33,829 nucleotides of DNA, taken from Planctomycetia bacterium (GTDB taxonomy: Bacteria > Planctomycetota > Planctomycetia > Pirellulales > S012-138). The position numbers were made by a program, and so were the translations under genes. Within the stretch, counting starts at the first letter, position 1, and every line of letters starts with the position of its first letter. The notes below the pieces were generated by a model. The model saw only the letters and a program-made list of their open reading frames with translations, searched no databases and was not told where the DNA came from. The stretch is taken from the NCBI GenBank assembly GCA_016177915.1, contig JACOUI010000026.1, forward strand, positions 1 through 33,829. The letters are read 5' to 3'. Below, piece by piece: positions 25,213 through 32,577 of the stretch.

Positions 25213-25240
25213 TTGCAAGCTGGCTGGCAATTGATACACT
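25213..25240 (+). promoter_or_regulatory. Candidate sigma-70-type promoter of rpsO-pnp
   Basis: TTGCAA (25213-25218) and TACACT (25235-25240) are spaced by 16 bp in a locally AT-rich patch. This would give a leader of roughly 105 nt before rpsO. Confidence 0.4.
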
Positions 25241-25298
25241 TACGTGTTCAAAGTTGAGTTAAGGGTTTGTTCAGGAAATAGTTGAGGCCAGGTTGGCG

Positions 25299-25317
25299 CC
25301 GAAGGGGAACGCTTCGG
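25299..25317 (+). promoter_or_regulatory. Stem-loop in the rpsO leader, possible S15 control site
   Basis: CCGAAG, loop GGGAACG, CTTCGG lie 15 nt upstream of the GGAGGG near the rpsO start. S15 represses its own mRNA through leader structures in several bacteria. Whether this hairpin serves that role is inference; no conserved S15-site motif could be proven by eye. Confidence 0.3.
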
Positions 25318-25351
25318 GCCGGACTGGTGGTCGGAGGGAATGCAGTCGCGG

Positions 25352-25618
25352 ATGATCACGAAAGAGCGGAAACAGGAGCTGATCGGCGGCTATCGCCGGC
25401 ACGACGGGGACTCCGGGTCCCCGGAGGTGCAGGTGGCGGTCCTGACGGCGCGGATCAACGAGTTGACCGAGCACATGCGCACGCACCCGAAGGACTACGC
25501 GGGACGCCGCGGTCTGCTGGGGATGGTGAGCCGCCGCCGGCGGCTGCTGGACTATCTGAAGACGGTCGATTTGGACCGGTATTTGGACATGTTGCGGCGT
25601 CTTGAGATCCGCAAGTAG
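25352..25618 (+). CDS. rpsO: 30S ribosomal protein S15
   Basis: S15 binds 16S rRNA early in small-subunit assembly and contacts the large subunit in bridge B4. 88 residues from MITKERKQELI; the family is usually about 89. Conserved blocks are GDSGSPEVQVAVLTARI, LTEHMRTHPKDY, the RRGLLGMVSRRRRLLDYLK stretch, and a basic end with YLDMLRRLEIRK. The ATG at 25352 is chosen on homology. An in-frame ATG at 25340 would add four residues, but its GGAGGG (25333-25338) is only 1 bp away; the spacing of 13 bp to the chosen start is long but workable. It is followed by pnp on the same strand, the order found widely in bacteria. Confidence 0.96.
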   Translation: MITKERKQELIGGYRRHDGDSGSPEVQVAVLTARINELTEHMRTHPKDYAGRRGLLGMVSRRRRLLDYLKTVDLDRYLDMLRRLEIRK

Positions 25619-25640
25619 GCCCGCACAATTTGGACGGGCC
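25618..25640 (+). other. Stem-loop between rpsO and pnp
   Basis: GGCCCG, loop of 11, CGGGCC starts at the last base of the rpsO stop codon and is followed after two bases by a short TTTT (25644-25647). It could be a weak attenuator or an RNA-processing site, as known between these genes in E. coli. The functional reading is inference. Confidence 0.4.
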
Positions 25641-25799
25641 GAGTTTTCCCCTCTCGACGATCGTCGTTCCGGATTCCGCCCGTCGCCATGCGACGGACCC
25701 AAGCCCGGCGACGCATTCCCGGAGAGCTTCCAGCGGCCGGCGCGGGCGCATGCCCGGCGCGGCGCTTCGGGCCTCACCGCAACATTCAGGAAACCTACG

Positions 25800-27905
25800 T
25801 TGAAAGTTCGAGCTGAAAAGCAGATCGGGGCGTACACGCTGTCGTTCGAAACGGGTCAACTGGCGAAGCAGGCATCGGGTAGCTGCCTGGTCCAGTACGG
25901 AGAAACGGTCGTCCTGGGGGCGGCCACGACCGGCCCGCCCCGGCCGGGAATCGACTTCTTCCCCCTCACCTGCGACTACCGCGAGCGCACGGCCGCGGCG
26001 GGCAAGTTCCCCGGCGGGTTCATCAAGCGCGAGGGCCGCCCAACGACCAAAGAGGTGCTCACGTCGCGGCTGATCGACCGGCCGATCCGCCCGCTGTTTC
26101 CGGATTGGTTCCGCGACGAGGTGCAGGTCCAGTGCATCGTGCTTGCGAGCGATCGCCAGAACGATTCGGACGTGCTGGCCATGAACAGCGCGTCGGCGGC
26201 GCTGGGGATGTCGCAGATGCCGTTCCAGGGTCCGATCGGGGCCGTGCGGCTGGGTCTCATTGGCGGAGCGCTGGTTCCGTTCCCGACGCAAGACGAACTG
26301 GAGGAAAGCGAGCTGGACCTGATCGTGTCCGGCAGCCGCGAGTCGGTGCTGATGATCGAGGGGTTCGCCCGCGAGCTTCCCGAAGAAAAGATGGCTGAGG
26401 CGCTCGAGGAGGCGCACCGTCTGATCCGCGAACTGTGCGACCTCCAGCAGGAGCTGTTTGCGAAGGCGGGGGTCAAGAAGCCGGATTATGAGGTCCCCCC
26501 CAGCGACGGGCTGTACGACACCCTGAAGGGCAGATACTACAAGGCGCTCCTTGAGGCGAAGCGAACAGCCGGCAAGCAGGCGCGCAAAGACGCCGTGGCG
26601 ACGGTCGAGGCGCAGGTCGTGGCGGAGCTGATCCCCGACCCCCTCGCCGCCGGCGCCGTCAGCGCCGTCGCTCTCGACACAGCCTGGCATGAGCTAGAGC
26701 GGCGCGTGGTGCGGGACCTGATTCTGTCGGGAACGCGACCGGACGGCCGCGGCCTGACGGCGCTGCGGCAAATCGACTGCGCAGTCGACGTGCTGCCGCG
26801 GGTGCACGGCTCGGCGCTCTTCCAGCGCGGCGAGACGCAGGCGCTGGTGACCGTGGCGCTCGGCACGACGCGCGACGAGCAGCGCGTGGACGGCATGTTC
26901 GAGGAGTACAGCAAGAAGTTCATGCTCGACTACAATTTCCCGCCCTTCTCCGTGGGCGAGTGCCGGCCGATCCGCGGACCGGGCCGGCGCGAGATCGGCC
27001 ACGGGGCGCTGGCCGAGCGGAGCGTTAAGCCCGTGCTGCCCGACCCCGAGGAGTTCCCCTACACGATCCGCGTCATCTCGGACATTCTCGAGTCGAACGG
27101 CTCCAGCAGCATGGCGTCGGTGTGCGGGGCGACGCTGGGGCTGATGGCCGCCGGCGTGAAGATCAGCAATCCCGTGGCGGGGATTTCGATCGGGCTTGTC
27201 AAGGAGAAGGACAAGCACGTGCTGCTCACGGACATCATCGGCGACGAGGACCATTTTGGCGACATGGACTTCAAGATCGCCGGCACCCAGAACGGGATCA
27301 CCGGCATCCAGCTCGACCTGAAGATCGACGGGATCAGCCAGGAGATCATCCGCGAGACGTTTGCGCATTCGCGCGAGGCGCGGATCCAGATTTTGCGGCG
27401 GATGCTGTCGGCCATCCCGCGGCCCAACGAGGAGATTTCGACCTGGGCGCCGCGGCTCCTGCGGACGCGCATCCACCCGGACAAGATCGGCGCGCTGATT
27501 GGCCCGGGCGGAAAGACGATCCGTGCGATCCAGGAGGAGACGGGCGCGGTCATCGACGTCGAGGACGACGGGACGGTCACGATCGCCTGCACCGAATCCG
27601 AGGGTGCCAAGAAGGCCATGGAGCGCGTCGAGGCCCTCACGGCGTCGGTGCAGATGGGGCGGATTTACCGCGGCCGCGTGACAAGCGTGAAGGAGTTCGG
27701 CGCGTTCATCGAAATCCTGCCCGGCAAGGACGGCCTGTGCCACATCAGCGAGCTGTCGGACGATTACGTGAACCGGGTGACGGACGTGGTGAAGATCGGC
27801 GACGAGCTGGACGTGAAGGTGATCGCGATCGACGAGCAGGAGCGCGTCAAGCTGAGCCGCCGGTTGGCGATCAAGGAGCTCAACGCGCCGCCCACGCAGG
27901 TGTAG
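25800..27905 (+). CDS. pnp: Polyribonucleotide nucleotidyltransferase (PNPase)
   Basis: PNPase degrades RNA 3'-to-5' with phosphate, and can add tails in reverse; it is a degradosome component. 701 residues, the standard length. Domain order is complete: first RNase PH domain (about 10-140, with [15 protein letters not shown] and [12 protein letters not shown]), helical linker (about 150-300), second RNase PH domain (from about 310, with [42 protein letters not shown] and [16 protein letters not shown]), KH domain with [11 protein letters not shown], and S1 domain with [21 protein letters not shown], here noted in two parts around position 620-645, ending in LSRRLAIKE. Start is TTG at 25800, with AGGAA 8 bp upstream. 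Located 181 bp after rpsO. Confidence 0.97.
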   Translation: MKVRAEKQIGAYTLSFETGQLAKQASGSCLVQYGETVVLGAATTGPPRPGIDFFPLTCDYRERTAAAGKFPGGFIKREGRPTTKEVLTSRLIDRPIRPLFPDWFRDEVQVQCIVLASDRQNDSDVLAMNSASAALGMSQMPFQGPIGAVRLGLIGGALVPFPTQDELEESELDLIVSGSRESVLMIEGFARELPEEKMAEALEEAHRLIRELCDLQQELFAKAGVKKPDYEVPPSDGLYDTLKGRYYKALLEAKRTAGKQARKDAVATVEAQVVAELIPDPLAAGAVSAVALDTAWHELERRVVRDLILSGTRPDGRGLTALRQIDCAVDVLPRVHGSALFQRGETQALVTVALGTTRDEQRVDGMFEEYSKKFMLDYNFPPFSVGECRPIRGPGRREIGHGALAERSVKPVLPDPEEFPYTIRVISDILESNGSSSMASVCGATLGLMAAGVKISNPVAGISIGLVKEKDKHVLLTDIIGDEDHFGDMDFKIAGTQNGITGIQLDLKIDGISQEIIRETFAHSREARIQILRRMLSAIPRPNEEISTWAPRLLRTRIHPDKIGALIGPGGKTIRAIQEETGAVIDVEDDGTVTIACTESEGAKKAMERVEALTASVQMGRIYRGRVTSVKEFGAFIEILPGKDGLCHISELSDDYVNRVTDVVKIGDELDVKVIAIDEQERVKLSRRLAIKELNAPPTQV

Positions 27906-27997
27906 CACGCCGCTGCCCCTTGCGCGCAGACGGTCGGGTTGGGGGGCGCGGCGCGCACGACGATGGCGTGCGCGTGGACGTCAAAAATCACAACCTC

Positions 27998-28007
27998 TCC
28001 GTGTGCC
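27998..28007 (+). repeat. Half copy of the GTGTGCC palindrome family
   Basis: TCCGTGTGCC, identical to 17469-17478 and to one arm plus loop of the hairpin at 3341-3357. It lies 19 bp upstream of the histidine kinase start codon. Confidence 0.4.
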
Positions 28008-28026
28008 TTCCACGAAGTGCCTGGCG

Positions 28027-28785
28027 ATGTCGCCCAACGAAGAAAAGCTGCGCGCACAGTACACGGAAATCGCCGTTCTGGCGGGCCGGCTGGCGCACGA
28101 AATCAAAAACCCCCTCTCCACGATCACGCTCAACGTGGAGCTTTTGGCCGAGGACTTCCAGCAGGCCGATTCGCCCCGCGAACGCCGCGCGCTGGATCGC
28201 ATCGCCCGCGTGCAGCGGGAATGCCAGCGCTTGCAAAACCTGCTGAACGACTTTTTGAGCTTCGCCCGCGCCAATCCCGTGCGGATGGAATCCTGCGACC
28301 TGAACGTCCTGGTGGAGGAGCTGCTGGATTTTTATCGCCCGCAGGCGCAAGAAGCGTCGGTCGAGGTGGTGCGGCTCTTGGACCCGAACCTGCCGGCCGT
28401 GCGGATCGACCGCGAACAAATCCGCGCGGCGCTCTTGAACCTGATCCTCAACGCGCAGCAGGCGATGCCGCAGGGAGGCCGGCTGGAAGTGCGGACGCGA
28501 CGCGCCAAGTCCAGCGCGCTTTTGGACCTGATCGACACGGGCGTGGGGATGGACGAAAAGACGCTGTCGCAGGTGTTCGACACGTTTTTTTCCACGAAGC
28601 GCGGGGGTTCCGGCCTGGGGCTGCCGACGGCGCGGAAGATCGTCGAGGCCCACGGGGGCCGCATCGCCGTGCAAAGCGAGGTCGGCAAGGGGACGCAATT
28701 CACGATCGAACTGCCTGCAGCGCCGGAGAAAACGCCTCTTGCGGAAGCGGCAAAAGACTCTTCCCCTCCGACTCCCGTGACGTGA
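28027..28785 (+). CDS. Orphan soluble sensor histidine kinase (HisKA-HATPase only)
   Basis: 252 residues comprising just the kinase core. The phosphoacceptor is His24 in the H-box [12 protein letters not shown]. The second dimerisation helix ends near [11 protein letters not shown] (75-85). The ATP-binding domain has the N-box [11 protein letters not shown] (138-148), G1 DTGVGM (170-175), F-box FDTFFSTK (184-191), and G2 GGSGLGL (193-199). No membrane helix, PAS or GAF domain is present, and no response regulator is adjacent, so both input and partner are unknown; NtrB-like soluble kinases have a similar core. The ATG at 28027 is preferred; a GTG 8 codons upstream is possible, and no good Shine-Dalgarno precedes either. 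It lies 121 bp downstream of pnp on the same strand. Confidence 0.9.
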   Translation: MSPNEEKLRAQYTEIAVLAGRLAHEIKNPLSTITLNVELLAEDFQQADSPRERRALDRIARVQRECQRLQNLLNDFLSFARANPVRMESCDLNVLVEELLDFYRPQAQEASVEVVRLLDPNLPAVRIDREQIRAALLNLILNAQQAMPQGGRLEVRTRRAKSSALLDLIDTGVGMDEKTLSQVFDTFFSTKRGGSGLGLPTARKIVEAHGGRIAVQSEVGKGTQFTIELPAAPEKTPLAEAAKDSSPPTPVT

Positions 28786-29011
28786 CCTGCGGGCGTTCTC
28801 CGGGAGGATGAACCAGTGCGACCTCGTCGCCGAGGTTGAATTCAGGCGCGTCTTCTGCCGGAACGTCCGATTGCGTTCCGCTGCTCTGTGAATAACGGAT
28901 TTCGAAACTGCCGCGGCCCCCGTGTTTGAACGCCCCCTCAACTCGAACGGCGCAATACCTGGGCGTTCGTCGACTGACGACGTCGGCGGTGACCGCGCAG
29001 GCGCGCCGCGT

Positions 29012-30388
29012 TCACTCCACCCTCATCCACACCGCCTTCAGATACTCGGTCTCCGGGCACCGCGCCGAGACGGGATGGTCCGCGGCCGCGCCGGTCTTCA
29101 TCAGCACCTGCACGTTTCGCCCGCCACGCCGCGACGAGGGCGCGTCCACCGCCGCTCCGGTTGGCCCTGTTCCCGCCTGCCGCGCCGCCGCAAACAGCAG
29201 CCGCAAGAACTCCTCCTCGCTCAGAAGCCCCGAGCACGAGCAGCTCAAGAGCAGCCCCCCCGGCCGCACAAGCTGCACGGCCAGCCGGTTCATGTCAAAG
29301 TGCTTCCGCCGCCCCTCCTCGATCTCCTCGCGCGACCGGATCAGCTTGGGCGGGTCGAGCACGACCACGTCGTACTGCCGGCCCGCGCGGAGCATGTCGC
29401 GCATGTACGCAAAAATGTCGGCCTGCACGAACGCCACGCGCACCTGATTCAAATTCGCGTTCTCCCGCGCCAGCGCGAGCGGCTCCTCGTCCAGGTCCAC
29501 GCCCGTGACTTCCGCCGCGCCGCCCAGGCGCTTCGCCTGGATCGCAAAGCCGCCCGAATAGCAGCACAGATCGAGCACGCTCCCTCCGCCGCAAAAACCC
29601 GCCAGCAGCCGCCGGTTCTCCCGCTGGTCGCAAAAGAAGCCGGTTTTGTGGCCCCCTGCGAACCGCACGCGGAACCGCGAGCCGTGCTCGCGGACGGTCA
29701 CCGTCGCGGGCAGTCCCTCGGAAGCGATCACCGGCGCTTCGTAGCCCTCCTGGCTGACAAAGGCCGGCCCCGGCCGGACGATGAAGTGCTTCGTCCCGCA
29801 CATCGCAGCCAGCCGCTGCACAATCTCCTCCGCCCGCACGTACATCCCGAGGCTGAAGGCCTCGACGGAAAGCACATCGCCGAGCCGATCGATCACGAGA
29901 CCGGAGAAGCCGTCGGACTCGGCGTGAATGAGCCGGTAGGCGTCGGTCGCGTCGTCAAGTTTCAAAAGCTCCCGCCGCAGCGACACGGCGCTTCGCAGGC
30001 GGCCGTCAAAGAACGCCTCGTCGGGCAATTCCGGACCCTCGCGCACCACGCGCACCGCGATTTCCGACCGCGGGTTGTAAAGCCCGTAGCCGAGCAGCTC
30101 CTGCTCGGCGCTGTAGACGGCGACCAGGTCGCCCGGCCGCGCGGCCGCATCGACCTTGCCGAGCCGCTTGCGATAAATGTTCGGGTAGCCCGACGAACCC
30201 TTGACGATCACGGCCGGCAGCCCGTCGGCGGGATCGGGACAGAGGGCCCTCGGCCGCAGCACGCGCGGCCCGGAGGGCGCGCCGCTCGCAACTGACACCG
30301 GGGGGCCAACGCCCCCGGCTCGCGCACGGAACTGGTCTTCCTGGCGCCGCGATCCGCTCTTGTTTCGCCGGCCTGTCATGGACGGCAT
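29012..30388 (-). CDS. Class I SAM-dependent rRNA methyltransferase, RlmI-like
   Basis: 458 residues as drawn. From about residue 58 it follows RlmI-type 23S rRNA m5C methyltransferases: a PUA-like domain (VIVKGSSGYPNIYRKRL to GYGLYNPRSEIAVRVV), a linker domain with GLVIDRLGD, and a Rossmann fold with GGHKTGFFCDQRENR, VLDLCCYSGGFAIQA (SAM site), VVLDPPKLIRS and the SCSCSGLLS motif, with catalytic cysteine expected in this region. The first 57 residues do not look conserved and are partly encoded by a palindromic repeat (30294-30323). The real start may therefore be internal (GTG at 30262 or 30211), but neither has a good ribosome binding site. A fragment matching its 3' end lies at 23004-23072. 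It is convergent with the histidine kinase. Confidence 0.88.
   Translation of the reverse strand: MPSMTGRRNKSGSRRQEDQFRARAGGVGPPVSVASGAPSGPRVLRPRALCPDPADGLPAVIVKGSSGYPNIYRKRLGKVDAAARPGDLVAVYSAEQELLGYGLYNPRSEIAVRVVREGPELPDEAFFDGRLRSAVSLRRELLKLDDATDAYRLIHAESDGFSGLVIDRLGDVLSVEAFSLGMYVRAEEIVQRLAAMCGTKHFIVRPGPAFVSQEGYEAPVIASEGLPATVTVREHGSRFRVRFAGGHKTGFFCDQRENRRLLAGFCGGGSVLDLCCYSGGFAIQAKRLGGAAEVTGVDLDEEPLALARENANLNQVRVAFVQADIFAYMRDMLRAGRQYDVVVLDPPKLIRSREEIEEGRRKHFDMNRLAVQLVRPGGLLLSCSCSGLLSEEEFLRLLFAAARQAGTGPTGAAVDAPSSRRGGRNVQVLMKTGAAADHPVSARCPETEYLKAVWMRVE
30294..30323 (-). repeat. GCGAGCCGG palindromic repeat, copy B
   Basis: On the minus strand the stem CCGGGGGC, loop GTTG, GCCCCCCGG is flanked by GCGAG and TGTC. 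It matches copy A (21302-21331) at 24 of 30 positions, with a paired A-T to G-C change in the stem. It overlaps the non-conserved first codons assigned to the methyltransferase gene. Confidence 0.6.
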
Positions 30389-30455
30389 CGTACGCGCTGC
30401 GCCGACGATCGTCGAGCTTGGGCCCGCAGCGCCGGGAATCGCCAGGCGGCGGCCG

Positions 30456-31169
30456 TCACTTGCACGGCACGCACACCGGCACCTTCACCCGCTGCCGCAC
30501 CTCTTCCATGTGCGTCTCGCAGTACGAAACCCGCCGCACCTCGGTCGTGACTTCCATCCGGCACCGCTTCACCGGCACCTGCCGGACCACGTCCTCGTAC
30601 TCGCAGTGCGTCACCGGCACCTGCACTTGCCTCGTCACCGTCTCCGGCACGAGTCGGCACACCTGCACGGGCTTCATCACCGTGTGGCACTCGGGCACCA
30701 TCCGCACGCACTCGATCACCTTCTCTTGAACGTTCGGGACCCACACCATGCACGTGCGGCAGCAGCCGCAATGGTCCGTCACGGTCTTCGGCTCGTAATG
30801 GCCGCAATCGACGTGGATCGTGTGCTGCGTTACCTCCCGGCGGCAACTAACTTCTGTAAACGGCCGCTCGACCGTCTCGTAGACCGGCTTGCAGACGGTG
30901 TGCGACACGTCATAGGTCTTCATCTCGGTCACCGGCTTGGCCACGCGGCAGTGCTGCTCGACCATCACCGTCTCGCACACGGGCCGGCAGACGCGCACCT
31001 CGACGTCCTTCCACTTCACCTCCGTCACGGGCCGGTAGCAAACGACCTCGCGCTCCTGCCAGACCGTGTGGCACGGCTCGCAGCACCCGTGCCGGTGACC
31101 GGCGTCGGCCCGAACGCCGACCCAGATGCACGCAAAAACCGCCGAAACCATCGCAAACAGTTTGGCCAT
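30456..31169 (-). CDS. Secreted Cys/Val-rich repeat protein (YTV-like, planctomycete envelope type)
   Basis: 237 residues. The signal peptide is at the N-terminus (MAKLFAMVSAVFACIWVGVRADA). The mature protein is a run of short, irregular units of alternating hydrophobic and charged residues with Cys, such as VRVCRPVCETV, HTVCKPVYETV and VQVCRLVPETV. About 25 cysteines are spread throughout, implying many disulfides outside the cytosol. This resembles the Cys-rich YTV-type repeats reported in planctomycete cell-wall proteins, although the unit here is looser; the link is inference. The ATG at 31169 has GGGAGG at 9-bp spacing. It is divergent from the esterase gene (199-bp spacer). Confidence 0.7.
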   Translation of the reverse strand: MAKLFAMVSAVFACIWVGVRADAGHRHGCCEPCHTVWQEREVVCYRPVTEVKWKDVEVRVCRPVCETVMVEQHCRVAKPVTEMKTYDVSHTVCKPVYETVERPFTEVSCRREVTQHTIHVDCGHYEPKTVTDHCGCCRTCMVWVPNVQEKVIECVRMVPECHTVMKPVQVCRLVPETVTRQVQVPVTHCEYEDVVRQVPVKRCRMEVTTEVRRVSYCETHMEEVRQRVKVPVCVPCK

Positions 31170-31368
31170 TGGTAGAATCCTCCCGTTGAATTCGCCGTCC
31201 CCGACCCGTCCTCCGAAAACCCGTATCGACCATCCGAAACCGGGTACTATGTTAGCCAGCCCGGCGACTGAGTGAAGTAAGAAAACTGCGTTGTTTGCAG
31301 AAAATACATGCAAGTGCGTTGACGACGTAAACTGCAGAATGCCGCTCGAATGAGAAGGAAGCCTCACA

Positions 31369-32097
31369 ATGACCCGTCTTGCCTGCGTGTCCCTTGCTCT
31401 CTGCCTGGTTGCGCCATGCCTGCCGGCCCAGTCGGACGACAAGCCGGCCCAAAAGGAGCAGACTTTTGAGGGGGAAATCATCGTGAAAGTGAAGCTCCGC
31501 TACCTGCTGTTCCTGCCGCAGGACTATGACAAGCAGGAGAAATGGCCCTTGATTCTGTTCCTGCACGGGGCGGGCGAGACCGGCGACGACCTGAGCAAGG
31601 TAAAGATCCACGGTCCGCCGAAGATCGTCGAGACAAAACGGGATTTTCCGTTCGTCGTGGTCTCGCCGCAGGCTCCCCGCCGCGGCTGGGACGTCAACGC
31701 CCTGGACGCGCTGCTTACCGACGTGCTGAATCGCTATAAGGTCGATCCCGACCGCGTTTACCTGACCGGCCTGAGCATGGGAGGCTACGGCACGTGGACC
31801 TTCGCCGCGGCCCGCGCTGAGAGATTCGCCGCGATCGTCCCCATTTGCGGCGGCGGAAACCCCGCCGATGCGGCGAAGCTAAAAGACTTGCCCACGTGGG
31901 TTTTCCGCGGCGCCAAAGACCCCGTGGTACAACTGTCGGCTTCCGAGGCGATGGTAAAAGCCATCGAGGCGGCCGGCGGGAAACCAAAGTTCACCGTCTA
32001 CCCCGACGCCGGCCACGATTCCTGGACTGCCAGCTACGACAACCCGGAACTCTACGAGTGGCTCTTGCAGCAGAAGCGTGCCGAGCGCGGCAAGTGA
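31369..32097 (+). CDS. Secreted alpha/beta-hydrolase (esterase / dienelactone-hydrolase-like)
   Basis: 242 residues with signal peptide MTRLACVSLALCLVAPCLPA. The fold starts with YLLFLPQDYDKQEKWPLILFLHGAGE split around the oxyanion HGAGE (66-70). The catalytic triad is Ser136 in GLSMGG (134-139), Asp184 in GAKDPVV and His216 in AGHDSW. The layout matches the extracellular phospholipase/carboxylesterase and feruloyl-esterase-like group often annotated as prolyl oligopeptidase family; the substrate is not predictable from sequence. The ATG at 31369 has AGAAGGAAG nearby. A perfect 13-bp stem-loop follows the stop. It is divergent from the Cys-rich protein. Confidence 0.9.
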   Translation: MTRLACVSLALCLVAPCLPAQSDDKPAQKEQTFEGEIIVKVKLRYLLFLPQDYDKQEKWPLILFLHGAGETGDDLSKVKIHGPPKIVETKRDFPFVVVSPQAPRRGWDVNALDALLTDVLNRYKVDPDRVYLTGLSMGGYGTWTFAAARAERFAAIVPICGGGNPADAAKLKDLPTWVFRGAKDPVVQLSASEAMVKAIEAAGGKPKFTVYPDAGHDSWTASYDNPELYEWLLQQKRAERGK

Positions 32098-32121
32098 GTC
32101 CTTCGGGCGGCAAGAAACGAA

Positions 32122-32153
32122 CAGTCCGGCGGAGGTTGAGCTCCGCCGGACTG
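32122..32153 (+). terminator. Terminator-like hairpin after the esterase gene
   Basis: CAGTCCGGCGGAG, loop GTTGAG, and its exact reverse complement form a 13-bp perfect stem, 25 bp after the stop codon. There is no T-tract (CATCCCC follows), so it may act as a non-canonical terminator or mRNA stabiliser. Confidence 0.5.
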
Positions 32154-32446
32154 CATCCCCCCTGGGCACGTCAACCAAACGTCCGGCCTGGCCGTGCCGA
32201 TTGTTCCATTTGCTTGCACGTCGCCAATGCGTCGCGCAAGGCACAGGTAGATATCGACTTGGGCCGCGACCGACTTTGGTGAACTTTGCCGATTATGCCG
32301 CGTGAATCGGCGGTCCACGGCCGACGGCGCCGCTCGTCAGTGGTTACGGAAACGGTTTCTTGACAGGCGGAACGCCTTTCCAGACCAGAGGTTGCGGCAT
32401 CGAACCTTGCCGAGAGCGCCTTTCGGCGGCCCGCCATCCGAATCTC

Positions 32447-32475
32447 TTGCCGTTGTCCGGGCGATTCTCTATCCT
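32447..32475 (+). promoter_or_regulatory. Candidate promoter of the lipoprotein gene
   Basis: TTGCCG (32447-32452), 17-bp spacer, TATCCT (32470-32475), about 100 bp upstream of the start codon. Both hexamers match 4 of 6 with the sigma-70 consensus. Confidence 0.35.
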
Positions 32476-32577
32476 CCGTCCCCGCTCTGACAGCACGGAC
32501 GCTCATTTGCGTCGGCGCAGGCTGGCTTCGCGGATGTCGCGCTGTGCGCGCACACTCGTCGTTTCGGTTGGGCCGTG

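Larger units (their letters stand above)
24998..25351. other. 354-bp divergent spacer with the rpsO leader
   Basis: No gene is seen between the membrane protein (minus) and rpsO (plus). It contains a GC-rich hairpin at 25149-25168 (GGGCGTC, loop 6, GACGCCC), a candidate promoter at 25213-25240, and a second hairpin at 25299-25317 within the presumed rpsO leader. Confidence 0.6.
32098..32577. other. 480-bp gene-free spacer
   Basis: Open frames here have low-complexity, arginine-rich translations and no start signals, so I call no gene. It contains a terminator-like hairpin at its start and a candidate promoter towards its end. Confidence 0.6.

Noticed and set aside
25655-25666. Palindrome CGACGATCGTCG, also at 30403-30414
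   Set aside because: Two copies of a 12-bp self-complementary word in GC-rich DNA with common CGA/TCG triplets; may be chance and has no consistent position relative to genes.
28922-30295. 457-codon plus-strand frame opposite the methyltransferase
   Set aside because: Mirror of a gene with intact SAM and catalytic motifs.
32360-32365. Perfect TTGACA as a -35 box
   Set aside because: No -10-like hexamer at 16-18 bp downstream.
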